Shown here in pieces: positions 44,314 through 56,958 of a DNA stretch of 64,000 nt. This DNA is from Gnetum montanum (lineage: Eukaryota > Streptophyta > Gnetopsida > Gnetales > Gnetaceae): contig MNCI01027317.1 in the NCBI GenBank assembly GCA_015680685.1, positions 385,081 to 449,080 on the forward strand, read 5' to 3'. The position numbers were made by a program, and so were the translations under genes. Position 1 is the first letter of the stretch; each line of letters begins with the position of its first letter. The notes below the pieces were generated by a model, which worked only from the letters and a program-made list of their open reading frames with translations, did no database searches and had not been told where the DNA came from.

Positions 44314-46470
44314 TGATAAAGCATCCAATGGTAATTTATAAGTTGATTGTAAGCCCTAAATTTGTGAAGTACTTCATGTGCCTTGTGTTTGTTTAGCATG
44401 TTCAGTTGAGGTTCTTAGTCTTTCCATGAGCTAATTAAATGGTTGGTTGGGGATGTGCTGATGTTGCACTCTCACCTTCTCTCTCTTACCCATCTTATTC
44501 TCCATCTTTTCCATTCCATTCTTGTCCATTGTTGTGTGTGACACAAAGTTAATCAGGCAAAGCAAAGGATGAGATTTGACAAGCCAAGGGGACAAACTCA
44601 CGTTTGATGCTAATGTCTCATTAGTTTTCATGGGTGTCCCATCAATGGGTTTCACAAAGGCAAGAAAGGTAAGTGTTTGCTATGGGGAGGGCCTACTTGT
44701 AAATCCTTGGTAGCTTAGCATTGTTACCAAGTGAGCTCAAGCTTATCTTCCATTGATGATGGTGGTTGCATAGCATAAGACATTTTATTGGTCTTCCACT
44801 TATGTGAGTGTCAACTCTATGAGCTTCAAAGTTTGATAATTAAAATTCCTTTTCATCTTACCTTACTTGTACCTTTTTGTTTGACTTTTGGGCATCCTAT
44901 TTATCTCCTATTTTTAAAACCCCTCTTTTCTAGTCCTTGGATCATGGGAATGAGTAGATTTGATATTATGATTCAAATCCCATGAGTTTGAATGTCATCC
45001 AAGATACGATTTTAATGTTTCTATCTTCTTGCTCTTCTTGTGGCTTATTTGGCTCAATCCTTGGTTGCAATCTTAGGATTTTTGTAAGCATTTTTTCTTC
45101 TTGTTCTTCCCATTTGCATTGTTCATGTCATTCAAGCTAGGTGTCTTGTAACTTAGTCATGGAGGAGAGGCACTGATTTGAGTATGTACTTTATAATTTT
45201 GGTGGTTATTTAAACTATTTCTACCTTATCTTTATTTACCCATGCATGCCTTGATTTTATAGTTATGATTATGTTTCTATTGTACCCCAAGGCTTATACT
45301 TATCATTGTTCCTATGGCCATTTTTTACAATGATAGTATAATGTCTTGAGTATCTCATTTGATTTTTAGCATTTTTACAGCTCATCATGTTTAGGAATTT
45401 GTGCTTGAGATTTTGTAGACCTAATTGGAAGGAAATTGAGAGATATTAGTCCTTGGTCTATGGTCCTACAAGAAAACCACTAGTCCTAGAAGAAGAGGAA
45501 GAACAACATTAATCACTAGATCCAACACTTGTACTTGAGAAACCTTACTTGAGAGAGGGGGACCTGGAGGTAAATAGTATGCTCTTAATCTTTGAATTGA
45601 GCACGTGTCCTACAAAGATCTTCTAAACCATTGTCAAAGGAGCTAGTAGAAGAAAATTTGAAAATGGATGACATGGAAGAAGACATAGTTGCAAATGATG
45701 TGTAGTAGATACCCATTGTTCCATCTTCTTCCTATTTCATGCAGACATGTTAGAGGGATTCTTTCCTTTTCCATCATTCCTAAGCACTTCTTTGTGAGGT
45801 GGCTTGTATTATAACATAGTCATGGTCTATATTGTACATTTGTAATTCTTCCACATTGATCTTATCATGTGTCTAGTCCTTATTTTTGTGTCTAGGATTT
45901 TAAAGCTATAGGACTAGCTTTACTTAGTCATGGGGGAATGATGAGGCATCCAGTGATAATTTGTAAGTTGATTATAAGTCTTAGATTTGGGAAGTGTTTC
46001 ATGTGCCTTTGTTTGTAGTCTAGCATGCTCAGTTGAGGTTATTGGTCTCTCGAGATGCATCTTTGCCTCTTATGTCACACTTCAAGATTGTGGGCATGAT
46101 TCCAAGCTTTGACTACTCTACATCAGAGCAACACCTCCTCTAGGCCTAGTTTAGCCTTATTTACCTTTTGTGTCATCAAGATTGGCTCGAGCTATGTTGA
46201 TAGACCTTCGTTGATGCTTAGGCATCGACAAGCCTCCTCCTTTACTTCATGAAAACTATAAATAGTTGGGATGAAGTCTCCCATACATCTTACGGATAAC
46301 TTTGATTTCATTTGAGCTTTTGATGTAGGTTTTGTGTGAAGAGCTCTTCCTCCCTTGGGTAAGTTGATTCCTTTCCTTGTTATGTGTGTATTTTAAGTCA
46401 TATCTTTCACAAGTGTAGCTATACTCTATTAGAGTGATACGATAGCCTAAAACTACTTGGTTGATGTGGA
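44314..46470 (+). mobile_element. Gutted family-G-like element
   Basis: 44314-44430 (TGATAAAGCATCCAATGG) and 45939-46054 (TGATGAGGCATCCAGTG) are similar over about 115 bp and share GTAATTT/ATAATTT, TAAGTTGATT and CATGTGCC. The second is preceded by GTCATGGGGGAA, the family-G purine tract, and contains a TATA-like CTATAAATAG near 46256. Between them is a spacer block (CTATGGGGAGGGCC near 44676) related to the spacers of other copies, and an acidic stretch near 45490 (LVLEEEEEQH) that may be ORF3 debris. No gag or pol remains. The right end is an estimate. Confidence 0.45.
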
Positions 46471-48019
46471 GTCCAATGTTTGCATAACAAATAAAGAATA
46501 TGATTTTCCCTCATTTTACCATTGATGCTTTAAACATTAAAACACTAAAACATTAAAACACCAAAGAAATATTTATTTAACTCTCATTTTCATAAGCTGT
46601 GATGATTCACCCTTATCCAAAGAGGTCACAACTGTAAGGCATGGTGTTGGGCCATTGAAGTTGTGACTAAGAGACATTTTTATCACATTACGTATGTGAT
46701 GTTGCACTTGTCCCTAAGAGAGATTGTAGCATGAGCATTGTGCCTATCCCCATGAGGGATTTTGATACATGTGTTTGTGTTTGTTTTCCTCTTATATTCA
46801 TAAAATCCATAAAAACTATAAAATATAAAATTATAAATATTCTCTCATCTCTCACTATGGCAACATAGGTTTTCATTTATATCATATGTATTATAATCTC
46901 TTTTATATTTATTGAACACAACAATATACATGAGTGTTCTTGGCAATCCACTTAACATCATCTTCAAAGTTTATAACCAGATCACATTGCATTTCATATG
47001 ATAAATCCCGTTGGTCCGAAACTAGCATGACCCCTATCACATGGTAAGAGTCTTGTCATAGAAACCTAGGTCACAGGTTTAATTCTTATGGGAATGCTAG
47101 AATCAAACTAAAAAATTGCATAAAAGGAATTCTAAAATTGGTGTGATGTGATAGATCCAATAGGGTCTAACTAGACATAGGTAAAAATTGCAAATTCATA
47201 TATTCAAATAGAGTTTGGAAAGCAATACATCACCATTTTTTAATGCCAAAATATTTACAAGAAACAATCTAAAGAGAGAGAGAGAGTAGTGTCTTGTAGT
47301 AAAAAATTGAAAATAGAATGTAACATTTAAAATGGAACTTGATTGCCCAAGTGTTTGAGCCTTACACAATTATAGGTTTTATTAATGAAGAGAAGATTAG
47401 ATTGGTACCTTGAGATTATTGTTTTATTAGAAATTTGATCATCTTATGTTGGTTGATAAATCCAAAGACTAATCTCATTGTACTTCAAATATTATTTTAT
47501 TAATATGTTCTTTCTTTACTAGTTCAAACAAATAATAGAAAAGAATACAGGTGAGTAGAAAAAGAAATACCAAAAATTATACATGAAAAGTTATTCAAAA
47601 TTTCAAAATTTAGTCATATATAGTTTATGACCAAACACAAGACCTTCTCATCAACGATTTTTTTGAAGGCACACATTCCTATCATGAGAAGAAATAGGTA
47701 GCAAGGTTGATTTCATCCTAGAAGGGAAATTTTCATTAAAGCAAACAAATTGACAAATAAGTTAGAGACATGAACCATGTGTACCTCCTTTTCTTTAGTG
47801 GTAAAGGAATCAAGAGACACAATTAATTGTTGTATAGTCATAAATCTTTATGAATTAACTATCAAAATAACCACTAATGTAATGTCAAGCTTATAGTAAT
47901 CTATGTAGTTAAATTCATCAAATGACCTATTGTGTCTTGTTTAAACACCAACTTTTCTCATTACTCAAGCCAAGTAACCATCTCATCCTTGTGAAGCCTA
48001 CCTTTCATGTAGGTAAAGT
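46471..48019. other. AT-rich stretch with a SINE copy
   Basis: No coding recognised. It holds the SINE at 47031-47145 and a short AG run at about 47274-47286. The end is the left flank (CTCCT) of the next family-G element. Confidence 0.35.
47031..47145 (+). mobile_element. tRNA-derived SINE copy
   Basis: The head reads ATCACATGGTAAGAGTCTTG and GAAACCTAGGTCACAGG, aligned with the 44181 copy. Box B GGTTTAATTCT is at 47076-47086, identical to the other. The tail ends GATAGATCCAATAGGG. Box A is decayed. Confidence 0.6.
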
Positions 48020-48024
48020 CTCCT

Positions 48025-48860
48025 TGATGAGCGGCGAGGTACCTCTACGCTCAACCATACGAATACGAGCGTTTCACACACGATACAGTTGACTTCCGAG
48101 GACTAAGTGCCTATGCGCCTGTGTGGAACAATAACAGGTTGATTAATCATTGTCTTCCCAAACTTACTAGTATGTCATAGTTGTATGTTTAAGTAAGCTT
48201 GAGGAATATGATTTTTATGGCTTTTATGTGTTTTAGATCCTGCGCTAATAAGGAGGGGAGAGAGAAATAACTAAGTAACTAATCTAATTTAACTATTCAT
48301 TAACTAAGTTCTAAGTACTCCTAACACCAGTATCCATTCCCACTTGCTGTACACATACTGAACTAGTGCAACACTACTGGGATTACCAAACGCTAATCAT
48401 TACTGGGTTACCAAGTGCTACACACATGCTTGAAGTGATCGTATTGAGTGTACTTAACTAAGAGAGTTTTAGGGTGAGAGAAATCATTAATTAACTACGA
48501 AAGCATTAAATAATAATTAACACTAATTAATTTATTCTGTATGATGTAAGGTTTATCATAAAGTTCATCTTTATTGCCATACACAAAGTGTGCTTAGGTA
48601 CACAATGCTCGAATAAAGATCCGTTCACTCTATGACTCCTACTACGGGCACGCAGAAATAATTCTAACTCTGGATGGAGAAAATGGCAAAAGTTTGGCTA
48701 AGGGACTAACTTCTAACTGTTGAGACCAAGGGTGCCATCTCTTATTTATAGGCAAGGAGGTAGGCCGTGATATCGGGTATCTGACATTGCGTGGTTGATC
48801 CGATATCGTAGATGTGATATCATGGATGCAATATTGTGTACGCAATATCATGGTTCATCA
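48025..48860 (-). repeat. 3' LTR, family G
   Basis: 836 bp, TGATGAGCGGCGAGG to GGTTCATCA on the + strand. Read on the minus strand it starts TGATGAACCATGATATTGC. It has several GATATC palindromes in the first 90 bp (48770-48852) and a TATA-like GCCTATAAATAAGAG near 48750. Confidence 0.85.
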
Positions 48861-48893
48861 TAACCCCATGATTGAATGAAAACTCGTCCTCCA
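48861..48893 (-). promoter_or_regulatory. Polypurine tract, family G
   Basis: On the minus strand GAGTTTTCATTCAATCATGG, GG, then the LTR. It resembles the conserved box at 3274-3293 and 59283-59302. Confidence 0.65.
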
Positions 48894-49012
48894 GTTCCTT
48901 ACAAAATATTGGAAAGGTTTGGGATTATTAACTGAATGACCATTGATGGTGGAACGGGTTGACTAACTCAATGTGCTCAGTGAACGGATCAACAATACAA
49001 TACATGACAACA

Positions 49013-49252
49013 TTAGTGTTCATGACCACAAAAGTGAACACTGTACATAATGACATACAGTCTTATTTGGCAGCTGGAAGAGAAGAAGGAGAGAGAGAAA
49101 AGAATAAGACGTGTTGCTACTGATGCCAATATTGCACTTTCTATTTTTTGTCCATAGCCACGCCACCAATCTTGTGCCTTTCGCAAACGTTCCAGTTCCA
49201 ATCCATCCTGAGTGTTTCCTCTAGGTCTAGTCCATTATTGTATGATTGCCAT
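49013..49252 (-). pseudogene. ORF3 vestige: start kept, body deleted
   Basis: The minus strand has TGTGTGTAG directly before ATG at 49252, an acceptor-like start as in the other ORF3 copies. The first codons read MAIIQ then a stop, and WTRPRGNTQDGLELERLRKA. After about 80 codons the frame ends. The coiled-coil body is absent, and 3' sequence shared with copy 2 (GTGTTCATGAC, minus orientation in both) follows toward the purine tract. Confidence 0.45.
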
Positions 49253-50748
49253 CTACACACACAACATAGTCACAAATGAATGAGGTAGATAACTCACAAT
49301 GCAATTGATACCTTGCCTTGATGTAAAGTGCATTGGCTGAGTTGTGGTTATGGCAAATACTAATTCTGAAGTTTTAACACTAGAGACTACCTAAGGTGTA
49401 GGGGTTAGGAAAAATTGAAAAATTTTGTGCTTGGGCCCCAATGACTAGGAGCAAACCTTCAGTAGTGAAAGGGTGGAAAAAGATAAAGAATAAGAAAGGT
49501 GGAGAAAAAGTAACAATTCCAACGCTAATAAAATAGATGTCATGGATGGGGATGAAACAAAAAGTTGTTGATTATGGGAAATGTTTAAGGGAAAGAAGTT
49601 AACTAATGCACCAAAAAGGAATGCCAGTGGGTCCTCCACAAAGTAGGCTCATGCCTTTAGTGCCTTGACAGACCCACAAACTAAATAGTCTGTAGGCTCT
49701 AGGAATGTCAATTGGAAGCAAGAGTTAAAAATTTACCTCGAGAAATTACCAAGGAAGAACAATGCATCAACCAAGATACAGACTAATGATAAAATCAGCA
49801 ATGAGGTGAGAAATCAAAAAGAAAGGTGGAGAGTAGAGAATGGAGTGGAAACCCAAGAACAAGGTTGTGTAAAGTCCCTTGTGTGTTTCATGGTTAATGT
49901 GACTGAGTAGAACTCATTCCAAATCTAGGCTCAACAATCCACATTCAGTGACCTTGCATCAACACATTCGACTAGCCCATCCCCTTGAAGTAACAAGAAT
50001 GCCTCTACAAAAAGTCACCACCATTCCGAGAAGAGCGAGATGGAGAACCAGGAAGTGAGAAGGGGCCTTAGTTAGAGGGAACCTTTAGGAATGGGTAACA
50101 TGTCTTTCCAGTGCCATAACTAGAGCATGTAGCCCAATTTCATTATTGTGTCTAAGGGGTGTGCTTTGAATTTTCACTATTTTTTTTGTTTTTCATGTGA
50201 GAACCACATCATGCAAAGACTTATTTTTATGTACTTAGCTTCCGGTAATTTGGTAAATGATCAGAATGGCAAAAAACCAAAAGAAAAAGCATTCAATCAC
50301 TCAAGAGAATAGCCAGTACAAATGCATAGAATCACTTTGAAGTCATACCCTTTTCATCCTTTGAGTCTTTCCTTAGTTTGAGAAATACCCAATCACCAAT
50401 TCGTTAAAATTTTTATTAGAGGAAGAGACTGTATATTTCCAAGCCAAGGAAAACCATAGGATTGTATGGATGCATGAACGACGTGGACTCATTGCCTATT
50501 AATCAAAAGAACCATACCTTAATTATCAACATCATACTTCAAAGGTAAAATCCAAACATTAGCAATCAATATGATATTATTTATATCACCATCATGAACA
50601 CTTATTAGGTGATGAACAAAATAAAGTAATCACATAAAGAAATGGTAAAAATATGAACGATGGTATAAAACAAAAGCAAAAAGATTAAAGAAATATGAAA
50701 AAAAATGTGTAAAACAAAAACTTAGAAAGAACTGAGGGCCTTCAATGA
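49253..50748 (-). other. Spacer between pol and ORF3
   Basis: Non-coding. Shares AATTCAAAGCACACCCCTTA, GACATGTTACCCATTCC and GCATGAGCCTACTTTGTGGA with 27100-27700 (+) and 63060-63740 (-). It begins with GTCATGGGGGAGATGG after integrase. It may be an intron or leader for ORF3 expression. Confidence 0.55.
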
Positions 50749-52020
50749 TTAGTGAAGGTGGCCATCTCCCCCATGACTAAGTTGGAAGGAGGAGATCTGA
50801 AATAATGAATAAGGTTTCCTACTTACAGAGGTAGCATGTGTTCTGGCTGACCTAAACTCATGGAAAGGTTTTTTTTGTTGCACGTTGACTAATAGTCTCT
50901 TATCTAGGCTATCAGGTTTATATATAGTCATGGCCCTTGAAGGAAAAGTTGCATAGATAATGTAAGGTCCTTTCCACAATGTTTGAAATTTGGTACACTA
51001 TGACACATGTGTGGGGTTCCAGTAGAGAACCTTATCTCCTAGCTAGTACTTAACTCTCCTAATTTTTAGGTCATGATGTTGTTTATTAAATGCCTTATGC
51101 AACTCATTAGATGACAAGGTAATCACTCGATTCTCATTTAGCAAGTTAAGAGTCATCAACCTTTGTTTTTGTGCTAGATCAAGGTCAAGGTTGAGGTCAC
51201 ATGCCATGTCTAGCATACCGAGCTCAGTTTGGATAGGAAGCATTAGAAGTTTTCCATACACTAACTCGTAGGGAGAGTAGCCTATAGGGAGTTTCCATGT
51301 GGAGCGGTATGCCCAAAGAGCATCATTTAGTTTAGTGCTCCAGTCTCGCCTATACTTGCTAATTGAATAGGTCAATATCTTAGTAATTTCCCTGTTGGTG
51401 ACCTTGGCTTGACCGTTTACTTCAGGGTGGTATGGTGTAGTCAATTTGTGCTCAACCCCTAAGCATTGCATTAACTTCCAAAAAGTTGCACCTGTAAAGT
51501 GTGTACCATTATCAGAGATAAGTGCACATGGCATACCAAACCTATTGATGACTTGTTGTTGGACAAATCGTGCAACTGTAGATGAGATGAAATCTTTAAT
51601 GGCTGCTGCTTCAGCCCATTTTGTTAAGTAGTCTACGACAACTATGATGTAAGCTTTTCGATTGGACATTGGTGTAACGGGCCTCATGAAATTGATTTTC
51701 CAAATGTTGAAGGGTTCTAACAGTTGAATCCATTGTTGCGGATCCTCCATTCTAACAGTCATTCCCCCATCACGTTGACAACACTCACAAGATTGGATGA
51801 ATTGATGGGTGTCCTGGAACAAGGTAGGCCAATAGTACCCTGCAAGCAGGATCTTAATAGCTATTTGTCTTCTAGCATAGTGACCCCCACAAGGGCCCTT
51901 ATGAGCATCTTGGAGAACTCATAGTTGATCTCTATCGGGTACACACCATCAAACCAAGCGATCAGAACATACTTTGTAAAGTTGTCCATTGATTTCTATA
52001 AAGTACTTGGCTTTGTGAAG
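50749..52020 (-). pseudogene. Family-G integrase, long open frame with Glu-to-Lys change
   Basis: 51043-51822 is open for 259 codons. Zinc-binding end: HQFIQSCECCQRDGG. Core: Asp64 in IIVVVDYLTKWAEA, Asp104 in LISDNGTHFTG and, 35 residues later, Lys140 in NGQAKVTNREI, where the DD35E family has Glu. Then WAYRSTWKLPIGYSPYELVY follows, typical of gypsy integrase. The carboxy end continues after a frameshift at 50749-50979: MWKGPYIIYATFPSRAM and KRLLVNVQQKKPF. The enzyme should join viral-like DNA to the chromosome, but without the Glu it should be inactive. Confidence 0.9.
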
Positions 52021-52023
52021 AAA

Positions 52024-52572
52024 CTATTGTTTCTTCTTAAGATCTAAGTCTTGTGGTGTTTGTTGGGTAAGGAGATAGGTTAGAATGCTACTATACCAGT
52101 TTGTCTCCATGGTTGATTGATTATTCACTACATTGGCAAAGAGGAACTCATCAGGGAAGTGATCGGAAATAGGATACTCATCCTCTTTGCTGTCCCAGCG
52201 CAATTGAGATAAATGATCAGCAACTACATTCTCGGTGCCTTTATGATCGATCATCGTTAGATTGAACTCTTGTAGGATTACCAGCCATCGTATAATACGA
52301 GGGCTTACCATTGGCTTATTCATGAGGAATCAGATGGCACTATGATCTATGTGTATGAATACTTTGTATCCCAATACATAGTGCCTAAATTTTTCTAGTG
52401 CAAACACTACAACCATTAATTCTTTTCCTGTAGTAGTGTAGTTAAGTTGTGAACTAGCTATACTTCTACTTGCATAGTGGATGTAATAAGGACATTTTTG
52501 ATTATCTAACTATGTAAGTACAGCTCCTAAGGCATAGTTGGATGCATCAGTCATGACATGGAATAGTTTGGA
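52024..52572 (-). pseudogene. Family-G RNase H and connection
   Basis: 52024-52323 is open: KPMVSPRIIRWLVILQEFNL and TENVVADHLSQLRW, the end of RNase H (VADxLSR motif). Upstream minus-strand codons hold the DASNYALGAVL-type and VYTDHSA-type motifs in broken frames. Confidence 0.75.
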
Positions 52573-53480
52573 CTAGTCAGGAGTTTTTAGAATGGGTGTT
52601 TCTACTAGCTTCTTCTTTAAAGTTTGGAAGGCTAGTTCGCATTCCCTAGTCCACTTGAAGGGTACGTCATTTTTTGTTAACTCTACCAATGGTTTGGCAA
52701 CCTTTGAAAATTTTTCTATGAATCTCCTATAGTAGCCAGTGTGTCCAAGAAGTGACCAAATGTATTTGACAGTTTTCGGTTGATAGGTGATTCCTTGGAT
52801 GACTATGATTTTCTCTAGGTCTACCTCTATCCCTGCATGTAAAATTTTATGCCCAAGTACTATGCCTTCTTGGACCATAAAGTGGCCTTTTTTCCAGTTG
52901 AGCCTTAGATTAGTCTCTACACATCTTTTTAGCACTTGCTCTAACTGGACCAAGGCTAGATCAAAACTTGCTCTGTAAGTGGAGAAGTCATCCATAAAGA
53001 CTTCCACACCATTTCCTATCTATTGCTGAAATATGCTTAGAACTAAGCATTGAAACGTGGCAAAGGCATTGCATAAGCCAAATGGCATTTTTTTATATGC
53101 AAATGTTCCCCAAGGACTGGTGAAGGTAGTTTTGGGTTGGTCTTCTGGGGCTATTTGTATTTGGTTATATCTGCTATAGTCATCCAGAAAACTATAATAG
53201 TGATGCCTTGCGATTGTGTCTAAGACTTGGTCAAAAAATGGCAACGGAAAGTGATTCTTAAATGTTGCCATATTTAGCAACCTAAAATCTATGCACACCC
53301 TCCTTTCGCCTCCCTTTTTAGGCATGATTACTAAGGGGCTAACCCATTCGCTATCAGCAATGGGGTATATGAACCCAACCTTTAGAAGCTATTTGATTTC
53401 TTCTTTTACTACTTGCTTCAACTTTGGGTTCAATCACCTCTATGGTTGTTTTCAAGGCTTCATGGAGGAGTCAGTGTAAA
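52573..53480 (-). pseudogene. Family-G reverse transcriptase, nearly intact
   Basis: 53020-53325: MPKKGGERRVCIDFRLLNMA, FLDDYSRYNQIQIAPEDQPK, TTFTSPWGTFAYKKMPFGLC. A single TAG separates it from 52573-53007: MEVFMDDFSTYRASFDLALV, VLGHKILHAGIEVDLEKI and GYYRRFIEKFSKVAKPLVEL, followed by the start of the RNase H connection. Both palm aspartates of FMDD are kept. The region just upstream (to 53480) is the RT amino end in a shifted frame. Confidence 0.85.
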
Positions 53481-53928
53481 TCCTATGTTGGCATATCCTA
53501 GGATCTATTCTAGTTAATTCCGGATATGACCAAGCGAAGGCTTTTGACCCCTTGGTTATTACCTTGAGCAAAATTTCTTTTTATTGCAAAGCAAGTCTTG
53601 CATTGATGATTACTAGTTTTCCATTCTTAAGGAACATGTATTCCATATTAGTGGGTAATGGTTTTAGCTCTAGGGGCTCTTGTTTAAATTTCTTGGGAAT
53701 TTCCAACTTCCCCTAGTTGATTTTTTCTAAGTTAGGACTGGGAAGTTGGTGGTGGACTTTCTCTAATGCATCAATGCTATCTATATAGGCGCAAGTCAAA
53801 CCCTCAGTTAGTTCCATGCATAGAAGTGAGCTGCTTTCTTAATTAGCTATCAGCCACTAGGTGTCTTCTTGTCTTGTGGCTACTGCATACAAGCACATTT
53901 GTATGTTGATCGTTTGTGCATACTGATT

Positions 53929-54603
53929 TCATGCAGGCAATGTTAAACTTCGCACAACCCATGATCTTTGCACGCAATTGCACCCTGTGTCACTGTATGT
54001 AATGCATGGAACCTTCTTCTTCTTGATCTTTCCAAAAGTGTTTTTCTTATTTATTTCTAGGAAAAGATCATGGATACCTAGGCACGCATCAATAGTGCTT
54101 AGCCATGCCCTTTCCATTATGATTGGGAAGTCCTCCTTACTATTATTCACTTGGATCACTAGGAAGTCAGCTGGCTACGACCATCCACAAACAGTGGTAA
54201 CAATGTCCTCCACTAATCCCAAGGGGATAGTGATGGATTGGTCAGCTAACTCTAAATAGACATTGCTCTTTTTCAATGGGGGTAGATTCTAGGCCTTATA
54301 CATTTCTTGGGATATTAGGTTGATAGCAAAATCAGAATCCAAAAGAGCTTTGCATGGCTCATTCCTAGCGATTTGTAGATAGATTAGGGAACTCCTAGGG
54401 TCAGAGAATTTCCTAGGAAGGTGGCCAGCTTTGATGCAATCAGTAATGACATATGTTAACATGACCGTATGCATTGAATGTGGTGTTAAGTTCGAAGGAA
54501 ACTCTGAAGCTTTATTTGATATGGAGGCATCCAAAGACTCAACCACTTGGGGTTGCAAAGGCTTGGTTGGACTGTTAGTTCTGAAGAAAGATCTTTTCTT
54601 CAT
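53929..54603 (-). pseudogene. Family-G protease
   Basis: 54289-54603: VMLTYVITDCIKAGHLPRKF and CKALLDSDFAINLISQEMYK; the site is DSD instead of DSG. 53929-54159: PIIMERAWLSTIDACLGIHD. It matches 21637-22188 residue for residue over long stretches. Between 53480 and 53929 the frame is poor. Confidence 0.75.
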
Positions 54604-56848
54604 ATGGTTGTCAGAACCAACAATAGGTTGAGGATTAATAGCCCTTGTGGCATTACGTTACTGTGGCTGAGCAAGAAGTTCACCTTGCATTGCTGGAGCA
54701 AGTGGTAATGGAGCTTTTGGTGGGAGAGATGTAGTTGAATTGGAAGGATGGTACACTTGTGGAATGTCACCCCTAGGAGAGGAAGTCCTATAGTACTTTT
54801 GGGCTTGGTAGTAATGTTGGGGGGTAACGTGACCAATAGAGTCATGTGGAGAGATTGGATGTTTCATGTAGTATCCATATGGGTCATGTAGCCAGTAAGG
54901 ATATTGTTGCCTTGGCAGTGGCATTCCCCATGATTGTGGGTGCTGCCACTATTGATGTTGCTTCATTGGTTGTGGTGGAGTTCCACTTGGATAATACATT
55001 AAAGGTTGGTGGAACTACCTTGGGTTACCTTGGGGATAAGGTAACCGTTGGGATGTTTGCTGCTTGTTTAAACATGGATTAAGTGCATACATCCCAGACT
55101 CCTGTAAATGTGAGATTACAGGATAACATCCCTTAGGATGGTTGTATTGATAGATCTCACATCCACTATCATTGTCCGTATCTGAGTCCACAACCTCTTC
55201 GATAATAGCAACTCTACCCTTACCTTTGTTACATTCATTTTCTGCTTCTTTCTTTTTTCTTTTGTCACAGTCACTACCTTGCTTCCTAGACTCCTCTACT
55301 ACTTTGAGCATAATTTAAAACCTACTATTTAGGGAGCCCCACATTTGGTCTACCTTTGTCGATACTTTGGATGCTAACTTTTGAATAGGCAAGGTTTTCC
55401 TATTCACCATCTCTTCAAGTGGTGACTCTTCCTCATCCTCACAAAATCTTACTCCCTTCTTTCAAATGGAAGGACCTCAGTTGTATTCTTCCACACTCTC
55501 TCTTTTTCATAGCTCACCTTCTTCTTTAGCTACTTTCTCCAGCAGTTTGTGATATTGATGGAACCTAAGTTTTGATAACCTTCCTTGGGCATAAGTCCCA
55601 AGGGTCCTTTTTGTTTCATGCCTAAGCCCATCTACGAGATGGCATAGTTGATCCCACTGCAAATAACCATGGCTAGGATAATGATGTAAGAGCGCATAAT
55701 AGTAGCCCATGGCAACATTCAAGGGTTCATGATTTCCTTGTTTTCATCCTTGGATTTTCTTTCACAAGTTAGATACTTGGGAGTACGTTTGGTACTTATT
55801 GTTGAACAGTTCCAACATCATACTCCACCTATGAATGGATTTCGATTCTAAGGACTGATACTAGCTTTCAGCTTCTTTTATTAGTGTTTTTGGGAACAAC
55901 TTAAGCTTTTGCCACTTGTTTTCTATGTTTTGTAAGGCACATGCATCATGAAATTCTTGTAAGTGATTTTGAGGATTAGCATTATATCCCCCTTCGAATT
56001 GTGGGATGTTATTCATGTCTAGCCTCTTGATCCTACTATCTTTTTGATGCCTTGTTGGAACCCTCATGACCTTAGTTATATCTAGCATGATTCACGTGGC
56101 AAGTAGGTGTTCATCATGATCATCTTGTTTGTAGTATTTATGGTGTCTATGCAATTCCCTACTCTCCCTTCTTCTATGGCATGATTCCCTAGAGTGCCCT
56201 CATCCTTTGTCTTGGTTGTATTGTTTATGAATTCCACTTTGTTTGCCCTTATCCTCACAATTTGTTTCTCTATGGCTACATATAGACATGGAAGGAGAGG
56301 GTGAAGGAGATGATGGAGGTAAAGAAGAAGGAGAACCACCATCATGACAGTGTCTACTACCTTCTCTTAGATGGTCTCTGCCTCAACTGCAATTGCAATC
56401 AAAATGCCCACCTTTGTCATGTGCCCTTGTTCCTTTTTTGGACTCTTTTCATCACCCTCAATTTCACTTAAAATGACTTATGGTATCTCTCTTGTTGCAA
56501 GTCCCTTTGACGTTGCACTTTGGTGGGATGATAGTCTCTCAAATCATAGTCCTGCACAATGTACTCTATGTGTAAGTGTTGCATGCCTATTCATGTGAGA
56601 GCATGAAGAAGCATACCTGAGACTGAATAGTTGGGAGGTAACACTATGTTACCTTCCAAGTAATGCCAACGTAGCTACTCATCTTGGTGGAGAATAAAGG
56701 TGAAGTCAGGCACATATTCATTAGGATGAACATATACCACACGAAAATGTTGAGGAATTGGTGGGTCAACGTCATGTGTAACTTGCCGCCAATTGCTTCT
56801 TGTGTTAGTCCTAGGCGGTGAAGTGCTTTTGTGCAAAGAAGACATTTT
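54604..56848 (-). pseudogene. Family-G gag
   Basis: The ATG near 56848 opens MSSLHKSTSPPRTNTRSNWR, then QHFRVVYVHPNEYVPDFTFI. A His/Arg/Glu-rich stretch follows (56082-56345). Capsid core: 55861-56088, IPQFEGGYNANPQNHLQEFH and ALQNIENKWQKLKLFPKTLI; 55507-55722, MNVAMGYYYALLHHYPSHGY and RTLGTYAQGRLSKLRFHQYH. Basic linker at 55015-55311, then a Pro/Gln/His/Tyr-rich stretch (54600-55000). No CCHC knuckle is seen, as in the + copy. Confidence 0.75.
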
Positions 56849-56958
56849 GTCTTGTTTAGTGTGCAATGTGCTATTATCTTTTTCTTAACCAATGCTAAGG
56901 GTTCATTCCAATGATGTGAATGATATCCTAAGTTCTACTTAGCACACAAACAACTAAG

